Source of the DNA: Liolophura sinensis
Lineage: Eukaryota > Mollusca > Polyplacophora > Chitonida > Chitonidae
Assembly (NCBI RefSeq): GCF_032854445.1
Contig: NW_027017956.1
Location: 372,001-436,000 of the forward strand
Direction of reading: 5' to 3'
Length of the DNA stretch: 64,000 nucleotides
Below are positions 23,540 through 37,954 of the stretch, piece after piece. The notes under the pieces are model-generated. The model was not told the DNA's origin and made no database searches. It saw only the letters and a program-made list of their open reading frames with translations. How positions within the stretch are numbered: position 1 is the first letter of the stretch; each line of letters starts with the position of its first letter. Both the position numbers and the translations under genes were made by a program.

Positions 23540-24439
23540 AATTATTTTTAGAATAAATCGCTTCCAAACTCTGGTATATTCACCTTAGTTTAACTAAACG
23601 CCATCATATCGTATTTATGTTAATTACATGTAGGCCTAATATTTTAATAGGCATGTTCTTAAATCAAATGGCCCTTTGTTAGACTGTTTAGCCTTTCAAA
23701 ACGGAAACTACAGGTATGCATATTTAAGAGAACTTATGTTTGTCCTTTTTTAAAACCATTTTCTTCATTCCTCAATGAAAAATACATGCATTGTTTCGCA
23801 CCCCTATTTGCAGCGTTCTGGCAATGGGCCAAATGTGTAGAATACGATATCTGTGAAATTAATCTGACTGCAATAAAATCAGAAAATTCGACCCCAATTC
23901 TTTTATGGTTTTCTCTACGGTTCTTCTATATCGGGACTAGTCTTGCTGACAATGGTAACTGATGCTGGTCGGCAGGTACACGTACGTTAATGAGATCAAT
24001 AACTTTGTCTCTTTCTTTCAGGACAAATATGTAACTTATTAAACTAACGGTTTTGACAGATAAATGTAACAGCTCTGTGATCTCATCATGTTAGAAATGA
24101 AATAAAAAATGCGATATAGACGTACTTGAGCTCCTAATATGTTTTTTCCAGAGTGCTTACGGTGGACTTCGTTTGGATTCTGTGAGGGTTTTGATAGGTC
24201 TGTTATATGTTAATTGTGTATTACTGAAAACTCGCTCCACTAACATTATATATACAAACATGTATGCTTAAAGCCTTCCTTTCACTAGGAAATAAAATAG
24301 CCTGAGTAGGAGCCTTGTCAGGTGGGGTTATGTATGGGAGGACTAAGGTTTGCCTGAAGTGAAAGACATAGGTACAGTAAATGGCGCAGAGACATACATG
24401 TCTTTACAAATAAATGTTATCTGATCGTCAGTTGCACAG
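23540..24439 (+). repeat. Spacer F, left arm (900 bp)
   Basis: This is the third arm group (F, I, L), marked by CTTAAATCAAATGG and GAACTTATGTTTG. F alone has a 6-bp insertion giving TGTAGGCCTAATATT, which explains its extra length. Confidence 0.9.
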
Positions 24440-24805
24440 ACCGGCCCGGATAGCACAGTTGGTAGAGCGTCCGCTTCGGGACCGGTAGATCCAGGATCAA
24501 TCCTTGGTCGAGTCACACCTAAGACTTTAAAAGAGGAAGTTGTGACTTCCTCGTTTGGCGTTCAGCATGAAGGGGGATAGTGCAACGACTGGTTGACCCG
24601 TTTCAGTATAATGGCTCGGGCGGGGCCGCTTACTTGCCTTCGGTAAGTCGTCTCAGTGATGCAGCACTAAATAAAAGAGCGGTGAAAATCCGTCCTGCAA
24701 CAAGGAGGCACATTAAACGTGCATGCACCCTAATGATTCCTTCGTCGTCATATGACTGAAAAATTGTTGAGTACGACGTTAAACCCCAAGCACTCACTCA
24801 CTCAC
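24440..24805 (+). mobile_element. tRNA-derived SINE, copy F (366 bp, CACT x4)
   Basis: This is the 'g' subtype (F, I, L), with TGTGACTTCC, GAAGGGGGATAG, ATTAAACGTG and GTTGAGTACG. A private change is GGGGCCGCTT. The second half of the target-site duplication is at 24806-24817. Confidence 0.88.
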
Positions 24806-25430
24806 TCAGTTGCACAGCGACATACATACAAGATGAAGATTGTAATCGACATAATAGCATGTTCAGTTACAAAATGAACATTGTAATCATTGTAATAGCA
24901 TGTTAAGTTACAAAGTGAACATTGTAATCCTTATAATTGCATGTTCAGTTACAAGATGAACATTGTAATCATTATAAAAACATCATCAGCTGCAAGGTGA
25001 ACATTGTAATCAGTATACAAGCACGCTCAGTTGCAAAATGGACATTGTAATCATTACAATAGCATATTCAGTTACAAGATGAACATTGTAATCATTATAA
25101 TCATGTGCTCAGTTACAAGGTGAACATTGTAATCATTACAATAGCGTGCTCAGTTACAAGATGAACATTGTAATCATTATAAAAACATGCCCAGTTACAA
25201 GATGAACATTGTAATAGTTAAAATAGCATGATCAGTTACGAAGTGAACATTGTAATCATTATAATAGCATGCTCAGTTGCAAGATAAACATTGTAATCAT
25301 TATAATATCATTTTCAGTTACAAGATGAAGATTGTAATCGACATAATAGCATGTTCAGTTACAAGATGAACATTTTAATCTTTGTAATAGCATGTTCAGT
25401 TACAAAGTAAACATTGTAATCATTATAATA

Positions 25431-28400
25431 GCGTCAACGGTTACAAAATCACCATTGTAATCAATATAATAGCATGCTCAGTTACAAAATGAATATTGCA
25501 ATTATTATATTAGCATATGTAGTTACAAGATGAACATTGTAATCATTATTATAGCATATGTAGTTACAAGATGAACATTTTAATCATTATAAAAACATCA
25601 TCAGTTACAAGGTGAACATTGTAATCAGTATAAAAGCATGCTCAGTTGCAAAATGGATATTGTAATCATTACATTGGCATATTCACTTACAAGATGAACA
25701 TTGTAATCATTATAATAATGTGCTCAGTTACAAGGTGAACAATGTAATCATTGTAATAGCATGTTCAGTTACAAAGTCAACATTGTAATCCTTATAATTG
25801 CATGTTCAGTTACAAAGTGAACATTGTAATCATTATAAAAACATCATCAGTTGCAAGGTGAACATTGTAATCAGTATACAAGCATGCTCAGTTGCAAAAT
25901 GGACATTGTAATCATTACAATAGCATATTCAGTTACAAGATGAACATTGTAATCATTATAATAATGCGCTCAGTTACAAGGTGAACAATGTAATCATTGT
26001 AATAGCATGTTCAGTTACAAAGTGAACATTGTAATCCTTATAATTGCATGTTCAGTTATAAGATGAACATTGTAATCATTATAAAAACATAAACAGTTAC
26101 AAGGTGAACATTGTAATCAGTATACAAGCATGCTCAGTTGCAAAATGGACATTGTAATCATTACATTAGCATATTCACTTACAAGATGAATATTGTAATC
26201 ATTATAATAACATCACCAGTTACAACATAAGCATTGTATTCATTATATTAGCTCGTTCACTTACAAGATAGACATTGTAATCATTATAAAAGCATGTTCA
26301 GTTACAAGGTGAACATAGTAATCATTTTAAAAACATGCTCAGTTGCAAGATGAAGATTGTAATCGACATAATAGCATGTTCAGTTATAAGATGAACATTG
26401 TAATCATTATAAAAACATCATCAGTTGCAAGGTGAACATTGTAATCAGTATACAAGCATGCTCAGTTGCAAGACAAACATTGTAATCATTACATTAGCAT
26501 ATTCACTTACAAGATTAATATTGTAATCATTATAATAACATCATCAGTTACAAAGTAAACATTGTATTCATTATATTAGCACGTTCAATTACAAGATGAA
26601 CATTGTAATCATTATAAAAGCATGTTCAGTTACAAGGTGAACATTGTAATCTTTATAAAATCATGCTCAGTTACAAGATGAACATTCTAATCATTATAAT
26701 AGCATGTTCAGTTACAAGGTGGACATTGTAAGTATAAAAGCATGCTCAGTTGCAAAATGGACATTGTAATCATTACATAAGCATATTTAGTTACAAGATG
26801 AATATTGTAATTATTATAATAACATCATCAGTTACAAAATGAACATTGTATTCAATATATATGCACGTTCAATTACAAGATGAACATTGTAATCATTATA
26901 ATATCATGCTCAGTTGCAAGATAAAGATTGTAATTGACATAATAGCATATTCAGTTACAAGATGAACATTGTAATCATTGTAACAGCATGATCAGTTACA
27001 AAGTGAACATTGTAATCCTTATAATTGCATGTTCAGTTACAAGATGAACGTTGTAATCATTATAAAAACATCATCAGTTTCTAGGTGAACATTGTAATCA
27101 GTATACAAGCATGCTCAGTTGCAAAATGGACATTGTAATCATTGCAATAGCATATTCAGTTACAAGATGAACATTGCAATCATTATAATAATGTGCTCAG
27201 TTACAAGGAGAACATTGAAATCATTACAATAGCGTGCTCAGTTACAAGGTGAACATTGTAATCATTATAATATCATGCCCAGTTACAAGATGAACATTGT
27301 AATAGTTAAAAAAGTATGCTCAAATACAAGATGAGCAATGTAATCATTATAATAGCATGCTCAGTTGCAAGATAAACATTGTAATCATTATAATATCATT
27401 TTCAGTTACAAGATGAAGATTGTAATCGACATAATAGCATGTTCAGTTACAAGATGAACATTGTAATCATTGTAATAGCATGTTCAGTTACAAAGTAAAC
27501 ATTGTAATCATTATAATAGCGTCAACGGTTACAAAATCACCATTGTAATCAATATAATAGCATGCTCAGTTACAAAATGAATATTGCAAATATTATATTA
27601 GCATATGTAGTTACAAGATGACATTGTAATCATTATTATAGCATATGTAGTTACAAGATGAACATTTTAATCATTATAAAAACATCATCAGTTACAAGGT
27701 GAACATTGTAATCAGTATAAAAGCATGCTCAGTTGCAAAATGGATATTGTAATCATTACATTAGCATATTCACTTACAAGATGAACATTGTAATCATTAT
27801 AATAATGTGCTCAGTTACAAGGTGAACAATGTAATCATTGTAATAGCATGTTCAGTTACAAAGTGAACATTGTAATCTTTATAATTGCATGTTCAGTTAC
27901 AAAGTGAACATTGTAATCATTATAAAAACATCATCAGTTGCAAGGTGAACATTGTAATCAGTATACAGGCATCCTCAGTTGCAAAATGGACATTGTAATC
28001 ATTACAATAGGATATTCAGTTACAAGATGAACATTGTAATCATTATAATAATGCGCTCAGTTACAAGGTGAACAATGTAATCATTGTAATAGCATGTTCA
28101 GTTACAAAGTGAACATTGTAATCCTTATAATTGCATGTTCAGTTATAAGATGAACATTGTAATCATTATAAAAACATAAACAGTTACAAGGTGAACATTG
28201 TAATCAGTATACAAGCATGCTCAGTTGCAAAATGGACATTGTAATCATTGCAATAGCATATTCAGTTACAAGATGAACATTGCAATCATTATAATAATGT
28301 GCTCAGTTACAAGGAGAACATTGAAATCATTACAAAAGCGTGCTCAGTTACAAGGTGAACATTGTAATCATTATAAAAACATGCCCAGTTACAAGATGAA

Positions 28401-28624
28401 CATTGTAATAGTTAAAATAGCATGCTCAAATACAAGATGAGCAATGTAATCATTATAATAGCATGCTCAGTTGCAAGATAAACATTGTAATCATTATAAT
28501 ATCATTTTCAGTTACAAGATGAAGATTGTAATCGACATAATAGCATGTTCAGTTACAAGATGAACATTGCAATCATTGTAATAGCATGTTCAGTTACAAA
28601 GTAAACATTGTAATCATTATAATA
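25431..28624 (+). repeat. 3.19-kb higher-order repeat, unit 1
   Basis: This unit consists of a 2,088-bp and a 1,106-bp half, each starting at GCGTCAACGG. Its first half still carries the intact AAGATGAACATTG at about 25531, before the shared 1-bp deletion, so it marks the edge of the amplified block. The 2.09-kb joint is near 27330-27372. Confidence 0.85.
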
Positions 28625-31569
28625 GCGTCAACGGTTACAAAATCACCATTGTAATCAATATAATAGCATGCTCAGTTACAAAATGAATATTGCAATTATT
28701 ATATTAGCATATGTAGTTACAAGATGACATTGTAATCATTATTATAGCATATGTAGTTACAAGATGAACATTTTAATCATTATAAAAACATCATCAGTTA
28801 CAAGGTGAACATTGTAATCAGTATAAAAGCATGCTCAGTTGCAAAATGGATATTGTAATCATTACATTAGCATATTCACTTACAAGATGAACATTGTAAT
28901 CATTATAATAATGTGCTCAGTTACAAGGTGAACAATGTAATCATTGTAATAGCATGTTCCGTTACAAAGTGAACATTGTAATCCTTATAATTGCATGTTC
29001 AGTTACAAAGTGAACATTGTAATCATTATAAAAACATCATCAGTTGCAAGGTGAACATTGTAATCAGTATACAAGCATGCTCAGTTGCAAAATGGACATT
29101 GTAATCATTACAATAGCATATTCAGTTACAAGATGAACATTGTAATCATTATAATAATGCGCTCAGTTACAAGGTGAACAATGTAATCATTGTAATAGCA
29201 TGTTCAGTTACAAAGTGAACATTGTAATCCTTATAATTCCATGTTCAGTTATAAGATGAACATTGTAATCATTATAAAAACATAAACAGTTACAAGGTGA
29301 ACATTGTAATCAGTATACAAGCATGCTCAGTTGCAAAATGGACATTGTAATCATTACATTAGCATATTCACTTACAAGATGAATATTGTAATCATTATAA
29401 TAACATCACCAGTTACAACATAAGCATTGTATTCATTATATTAGCTCGTTCACTTACAAGATAGACATTGTAATCATTATAAAAGCATGTTCAGTTACAA
29501 GGTGAACATAGTAATCATTTTAAAAACATGCTCAGTTGCAAGATGAAGATTGTAATCGACATAATAGCATGTTCAGTTATAAGATGAACATTGTAATCAT
29601 TATAAAAACATCATCAGTTGCAAGGTGAACATTGTAATCAGTATACAAGCATGCTCAGTTGCAAGACAAACATTGTAATCATTACATTAGCATATTCACT
29701 TACAAGATTAATATTGTAATCATTATAATAACATCATCAGTTACAAAGTAAACATTGTATTCATTATATTAGCACGTTCAATTACAAGATGAACATTGTA
29801 ATCATTATAAAAGCATGTTCAGTTACAAGGTGAACATTGTAATCTTTATAAAATCATGCTCAGTTACAAGATGAACATTCTAATCATTATAATAGCATGT
29901 TCAGTTACAAGGTGGACATTGTAAGTATAAAAGCATGCTCAGTTGCAAAATGGACATTGTAATCATTACATAAGCATATTTAGTTACAAGATGAATATTG
30001 TAATTATTATAATAACATCATCAGTTACAAAATGAACATTGTATTCAATATATATGCACGTTCAATTACAAGATGAACATTGTAATCATTATAATATCAT
30101 GCTCAGTTGCAAGATAAAGATTGTAATTGACATAATAGCATATTCAGTTACAAGATGAACATTGTAATCATTGTAATAGCATGTTCAGTTACAAAGTGAA
30201 CATTGTAATCCTTATAATTGCATGTTCAGTTACAAGATGAACGTTGTAATCATTATAAAAACATCATCAGTTTCTAGGTGAACATTGTAATCAGTATACA
30301 AGCATGCTCAGTTGCAAAATGGACATTGTAATCATTGCAATAGCATATTCAGTTACAAGATGAACATTGCAATCATTATAATAATGTGCTCAGTTACAAG
30401 GAGAACATTGAAATCATTACAATAGCGTGCTCAGTTACAAGGTGAACATTGTAATCATTATAATATCATGCCAGTTACAAGATGACATTGTAATAGTTAA
30501 AATAGCATGCTCAAATACAAGATGAGCAATGTAATCATTATAATAGCATGCTCAGTTGCAAGATAAACATTGTAATCATTATAATATCATTTTCAGTTAC
30601 AAGATGAAGATTGTAATCGACATAATAGCATGTTCAGTTACAAGATGAACATTGTAATCATTGTAATAGCATGTTCAGTTACAAAGTAAACATTGTAATC
30701 ATTATAATAGCGTCAACGGTTACAAAATCACCATTGTAATCAATATAATAGCATGCTCAGTTACAAAATGAATATTGCAAATATTATATTAGCATATGTA
30801 GTTACAAGATGGACATTGTAATCATTATTATAGCATATGTAGTTACAAGATGAACATTTTAATCATTATAAAAACATCATCAGTTACAAGGTGAACATTG
30901 TAATCAGTATAAAAGCATGCTCAGTTGCAAATGGATATCGTAATCATTACATTAGCATATTCACTTACAAGATGAACATTGTAATCATTATAATAATGCG
31001 CTCAGTTACAAGGTGAACAATGTAATCATTGTAATAGCATGTTCAGTTACAAAGTGAACATTGTAATCCTTATAATTGCATGTTCAGTTATAAGATGAAC
31101 ATTGTAATCATTATAAAAACATAAACAGTTACAAGGTGAACATTGTAATCAGTATACAAGCATGCTCAGTTGCAAAATGGACATTGTAATCATTGCAATA
31201 GCATATTCAGTTACAAGATGAACATTGCAATCATTATAATAATGTGCTCAGTTACAAGGAGAACATTGAAATCATTACAATAGCGTGCTCAGTTACAAGG
31301 TGAACATTGTAATCATTATAAAAACATGCCCAGTTACAAGATGAACATTGTAATAGTTAAAATAGCATGCTCAAATACAAGATGAGCAATGTAATCATTA
31401 TAATAGCATGCTCAGTTGCAAGATAAACATTGTAATCATTATAATATCATTTTCAGTTACAAGATGAAGATTGTAATCGACATAATAGCATGTTCAGTTA
31501 CAAGATGAACATTGTAATCATTGTAATAGCATGTTCAGTTACAAAGTAAACATTGTAATCATTATAATA
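28625..31569 (+). repeat. 3.19-kb higher-order repeat, unit 2 (shortened to 2,945 bp)
   Basis: The halves are 2,085 and 860 bp. The second half lacks exactly 246 bp (six monomers), removed between the AATAATGTGC and AATAATGCGC monomers near 30990. Private 1-bp deletions near 30469, 30485 and 30928 occur only in this unit. Confidence 0.85.
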
Positions 31570-34500
31570 GCGTCAACGGTTACAAAATCACCATTGTAAT
31601 CAATATAATAGCATGCTCAGTTACAAAATGAATATTGCAATTATTATATTAGCATATGTAGTTACAAGATGACATTGTAATCATTATTATAGCATATGTA
31701 GTTACAAGATGAACATTTTAATCATTATAAAAACATCATCAGTTACAAGGTGAACATTGTAATCAGTATAAAAGCATGCTCAGTTGCAAAATGGATATTG
31801 TAATCATTACATTAGCATATTCACTTACAGATGAACATTGTAATCATTATAATAATGTGCTCAGTTACAAGGTGAACAATGTAATCATTGTAATAGCATG
31901 TTCCGTTACAAAGTGAACATTGTAATCCTTATAATTGCATGTTCAGTTACAAAGTGAACATTGTAATCATTATAAAAACATCATCAGTTGCAAGGTGAAC
32001 ATTGTAATCAGTATACAAGCATGCTCAGTTGCAAAATGGACATTGTAATCATTACAATAGCATATTCAGTTACAAGATGAACATTGTAATCATTATAATA
32101 ATGCGCTCAGTTACAAGGTGAACAATGTAATCATTGTAATAGCATGTTCAGTTACAAAGTGAACATTGTAATCCTTATAATTGCATGTTCAGTTATAAGA
32201 TGAACATTGTAATCATTATAAAAACATAAACAGTTACAAGGTGAACATTGTAATCAGTATACAAGCATGCTCAGTTGCAAAATGGACATTGTAATCATTA
32301 CATTAGCATATTCACTTACAAGATGAATATTGTAATCATTATAATAACATCACCAGTTACAACATAAGCATTGTATTCATTATATTAGCTCGTTCACTTA
32401 CAAGATAGACATTGTAATCATTATAAAAGCATGTTCAGTTACAAGGTGAACATAGTAATCATTTTAAAAACATGCTCAGTTGCAAGATGAAGATTGTAAT
32501 CGACATAATAGCATGTTCAGTTATAAGATGAACATTGTAATCATTATAAAAACATCATCAGTTGCAAGGTGAACATTGTAATCAGTATACAAGCATGCTC
32601 AGTTGCAAGACAAACATTGTAATCATTACATTAGCATATTCACTTACAAGATTAATATTGTAATCATTATAATAACATCATCAGTTACAAAGTAAACATT
32701 GTATTCATTATATTAGCACGTTCAATTACAAGATGAACATTGTAATCATTATAAAAGCATGTTCAGTTACAAGGTGAACATTGTAATCTTTATAAAATCA
32801 TGCTCAGTTACAAGATGAACATTCTAATCATTATAATAGCATGTTCAGTTACAAGGTGGACATTGTAAGTATAAAAGCATGCTCAGTTGCAAAATGGACA
32901 TTGTAATCATTACATAAGCATATTTAGTTACAAGATGAATATTGTAATTATTATAATAACATCATCAGTTACAAAATGAACATTGTATTCAATATATATG
33001 CACGTTCAATTACAAGATGAACATTGTAATCATTATAATATCATGCTCAGTTGCAAGATAAAGATTGTAATTGACATGATAGCATATTCAGTTACAAGAT
33101 GAACATTGTAATCATTGTAATAGCATGTTCAGTTACAAAGTGAACATTGTAATCCTTATAATTGCATGTTCAGTTACAAGATGAACGTTGTAATCATTAT
33201 AAAAACATCATCAGTTTCTAGGTGAACATTGTAATCAGTATACAAGCATGCTCAGTTGCAAAATGGACATTGTAATCATTGCAATAGCATATTCAGTTAC
33301 AAGATGAACATTGCAATCATTATAATAATGTGCTCAGTTACAAGGAGAACATTGAAATCATTACAATAGCGTGCTCAGTTACAAGGTGAACATTGTAATC
33401 ATTATAATATCATGCCCAGTTACAAGATGAACATTGTAATAGTTAAAATAGCATGCTCAAATACAAGATGAGCAATGTAATCATTATAATAGCATGCTCA
33501 GTTGCAAGATAAACATTGTAATCATTATAATATCATTTTCAGTTACAAGATGAAGATTGTAATCGACATAATAGCATGTTCAGTTACAAGATGAACATTG
33601 TAATCATTGTAATAGCATGTTCAGTTACAAAGTAAACATTGTAATCATTATAATAGCGTCAACGGTTACAAAATCACCATTGTAATCAATATAATAGCAT
33701 GCTCAGTTACAAAATGAATATTGCAAATATTATATTAGCATATGTAGTTACAAGATGACATTGTAATCATTATTATAGCATATGTAGTTACAAGATGAAC
33801 ATTTTAATCATTATAAAAACATCATCAGTTACAAGGTGAACATTGTAATCAGTATAAAAGCATGCTCAGTTGCAAAATGGATATCGTAATCATTACATTA
33901 GCATATTCACTTACAAGATGAACATTGTAATCATTATAATAATGTGCTCAGTTACAAGGTGAACAATGTAATCATTGTAATAGCATGTTCAGTTACAAAG
34001 TGAACATTGTAATCCTTATAATTGCATGTTCAGTTACATAGTGAACATTGTAATCATTATAAAAACATCATCAGTTGCAAGGTGAACATTGTAATCAGTA
34101 TACAGGCATCCTCAGTTGCAAAATGGACATTGTAATCATTACAATAGGATATTCAGTTACAAGATGAACATTGTAATCATTATAATAATGCGCTCAGTTA
34201 CAAGGTGAACAATGTAATCATTGTAATAGCATGTTCAGTTACAAAGTGAACATTGTAATCCTTATAATTGCATGTTCAGTTATAAGATGAACATTGTAAT
34301 CATTATAAAAACATAAACAGTTACAAGGTGAACATTGTAATCAGTATACAAGCATGCTCAGTTGCAAAATGGACATTGTAATCATTGCAATAGCATATTC
34401 AGTTACAAGATGAACATTGCAATCATTATAATAATGTGCTCAGTTACAAGGAGAACATTGAAATCATTACAATAGCGTGCTCAGTTACAAGGTGAACATT

Positions 34501-34761
34501 GTAATCATTATAAAAACATGCCCAGTTACAAGATGAACATTGTAATAGTTAAAATAGCATGCTCAAATACAAGATGAGCAATGTAATCATTATAATAGCA
34601 TGCTCAGTTGCAAGATAAACATTGTAATCATTATAATATCATTTTCAGTTACAAGATGAAGATTGTAATCGACATAATAGCATGTTCAGTTACAAGATGA
34701 ACATTGTAATCATTGTAATAGCATGTTCAGTTACAAAGTAAACATTGTAATCATTATAATA
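31570..34761 (+). repeat. 3.19-kb higher-order repeat, unit 3
   Basis: The halves are 2,086 and 1,106 bp. One private 1-bp deletion (CTTACAGATG) is near 31828 and explains the missing base in the first half. Confidence 0.85.
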
Positions 34762-37700
34762 GCGTCAACGGTTACAAAATCACCATTGTAATCAATATAA
34801 TAGCATGCTCAGTTACAAAATGAATATTGCAATTATTATATTAGCATATGTAGTTACAAGATGACATTGTAATCATTATTATAGCATATGTAGTTACAAG
34901 ATGAACATTTTAATCATTATAAAAACATCATCAGTTACAAGGTGAACATTGTAATCAGTATAAAAGCATGCTCAGTTGCAAAATGGATATTGTAATCATT
35001 ACATTAGCATATTCACTTACAAGATGAACATTGTAATCATTATAATAATGTGCTCAGTTACAAGGTGAACAATGTAATCATTGTAATAGCATGTTCCGTT
35101 ACAAAGTCAACATTGTAATCCTTATAATTGCATGTTCAGTTACAAAGTGAACATTGTAATCATTATAAAAACATCATCAGTTGCAAGGTGAACATTGTAA
35201 TCAGTATACAAGCATGCTCAGTTGCAAAATGGACATTGTAATCATTACAATAGCATATTCAGTTACAAGATGAACATTGTAATCATTATAATAATGCGCT
35301 CAGTTACAAGGTGAACAATGTAATCATTGTAATAGCATGTTCAGTTACAAAGTGAACATTGTAATCCTTATAATTGCATGTTCAGTTATAAGATGAACAT
35401 TGTAATCATTATAAAAACATAAACAGTTACAAGGTGAACATTGTAATCAGTATACAAGCATGCTCAGTTGCAAAATGGACATTGTAATCATTACATTAGC
35501 ATATTCACTTACAAGATGAATATTGTAATCATTATAATAACATCACCAGTTACAACATAAGCATTGTATTCATTATATTAGCTCGTTCACTTACAAGATA
35601 GACATTGTAATCATTATAAAAGCATGTTCAGTTACAAGGTGAACATAGTAATCATTTTAAAAACATGCTCAGTTGCAAGATGAAGATTGTAATCGACATA
35701 ATAGCATGTTCAGTTATAAGATGAACATTGTAATCATTATAAAAACATCATCAGTTGCAAGGTGAACATTGTAATCAGTATACAAGCATGCTCAGTTGCA
35801 AGACAAACATTGTAATCATTACATTAGCATATTCACTTACAAGATTAATATTGTAATCATTATAATAACATCATCAGTTACAAAGTAAACATTGTATTCA
35901 TTATATTAGCACGTTCAATTACAAGATGAACATTGTAATCATTATAAAAGCATGTTCAGTTACAAGGTGAACATTGTAATCTTTATAAAATCATGCTCAG
36001 TTACAAGATGAACATTCTAATCATTATAATAGCATGTTCAGTTACAAGGTGGACATTGTAAGTATAAAAGCATGCTCAGTTGCAAAATGGACATTGTAAT
36101 CATTACATAAGCATATTTAGTTACAAGATGAATATTGTAATTATTATAATAACATCATCAGTTACAAAATGAACATTGTATTCAATATATATGCACGTTC
36201 AATTACAAGATGAACATTGTAATCATTATAATATCATGCTCAGTTGCAAGATAAAGATTGTAATTGACATAATAGCATATTCAGTTACAAGATGAACATT
36301 GTAATCATTGTAACAGCATGTTCAGTTACAAAGTGAACATTGTAATCCTTATAATTGCATGTTCAGTTACAAGATGAACGTTGTAATCATTATAAAAACA
36401 TCATCAGTTTCTAGGTGAACATTGTAATCAGTATACAAGCATGCTCAGTTGCAAAATGGACATTGTAATCATTGCAATAGCATATTCAGTTACAAGATGA
36501 ACATTGCAATCATTATAATAATGTGCTCAGTTACAAGGAGAACATTGAAATCATTACAATAGCGTGCTCAGTTACAAGGTGAACATTGTAATCATTATAA
36601 TATCATGCCCAGTTACAAGATGAACATTGTAATAGTTAAAAAAGCATGCTCAAATACAAGATGAGCAATGTAATCATTATAATAGCATGCTCAGTTGCAA
36701 GATAAACATTGTAATCATTATAATATCATTTTCAGTTACAAGATGAAGATTGTAATCGACATAATAGCATGTTCAGTTACAAGATGAACATTGTAATCAT
36801 TGTAATAGCATGTTCAGTTACAAAGTAAACATTGTAATCATTATAATAGCGTCAACGGTTACAAAATCACCATTGTAATCAATATAATAGCATGCTCAGT
36901 TACAAAATGAATATTGCAAATATTATATTAACATATGTAGTTACAAGATGACATTGTAATCATTATTATAGCATATGTAGTTACAAGATGAACATTTTAA
37001 TCATTATAAAAACATCATCAGTTACAAGGTGAACATTGTAATCAGTATAAAAGCATGCTCAGTTGCAAAATGGATATTGTAATCATTACATTAGCATATT
37101 CACTTACAAGATGAACATTGTAATCATTATAATAATGTGCTCAGTTATAAGGTGAACAATGTAATCATTGTAATAGCATGTTCAGTTACAAAGTGAACAT
37201 TGTAATCCTTATAAATGCATGTTCAGTTACAAAGTGAACAATGTAATCATTATAAAAACATCATCAGTTGCAAGGTGAACATTGTAATCAGTATACAGGC
37301 ATCCTCAGTTGCAAAATGGACATTGTAATCATTACAATAGGATATTCAGTTACAAGATGAACATTGTAATCATTATAATAATGCGCTCAGTTACAAGGTG
37401 AACAATGTAATCATTGTAATAGCATGTTCAGTTACAAAGTGAACATTGTAATCCTTATAATTGCATGTTCAGTTATAAGATGAACATTGTAATCATTATA
37501 AAAACATAAACAGTTACAAGGTGAACATTGTAATCAGTATACAAGCATGCTCAGTTGCAAAATGGACATTGTAATCATTGCAATAGCATATTCAGTTACA
37601 AGATGAACATTGCAATCATTATAATAATGTGCTCAGTTACAAGGAGAACATTGAAATCATTACAATAGCGTGCTCAGTTACAAGGTGAACATTGTAATCA

Positions 37701-37954
37701 TTATAAAAACATGCCCAGTTACAAGATGAACATTGTAATAGTTAAAATAGCATGCTCAAATACAAGATGAGCAATGTAATCATTATAATAGCATGCTCAG
37801 TTGCAAGATAAACATTGTAATCATTATAATATCATTTTCAGTTACAAGATGAAGATTGTAATCGACATAATAGCATGTTCAGTTACAAGATGAACATTGT
37901 AATCATTGTAATAGCATGTTCAGTTACAAAGTAAACATTGTAATCATTATAATA
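34762..37954 (+). repeat. 3.19-kb higher-order repeat, unit 4
   Basis: The halves are 2,087 and 1,106 bp. After it the array returns to the standard order and reaches spacer G 2,201 bp downstream, as in the E-F unit. Confidence 0.85.

Noticed and set aside
28225-28440. 71-codon frame in the expanded array
   Set aside because: It is made entirely of 41-bp monomers across a recombination joint and appears only in one unit.
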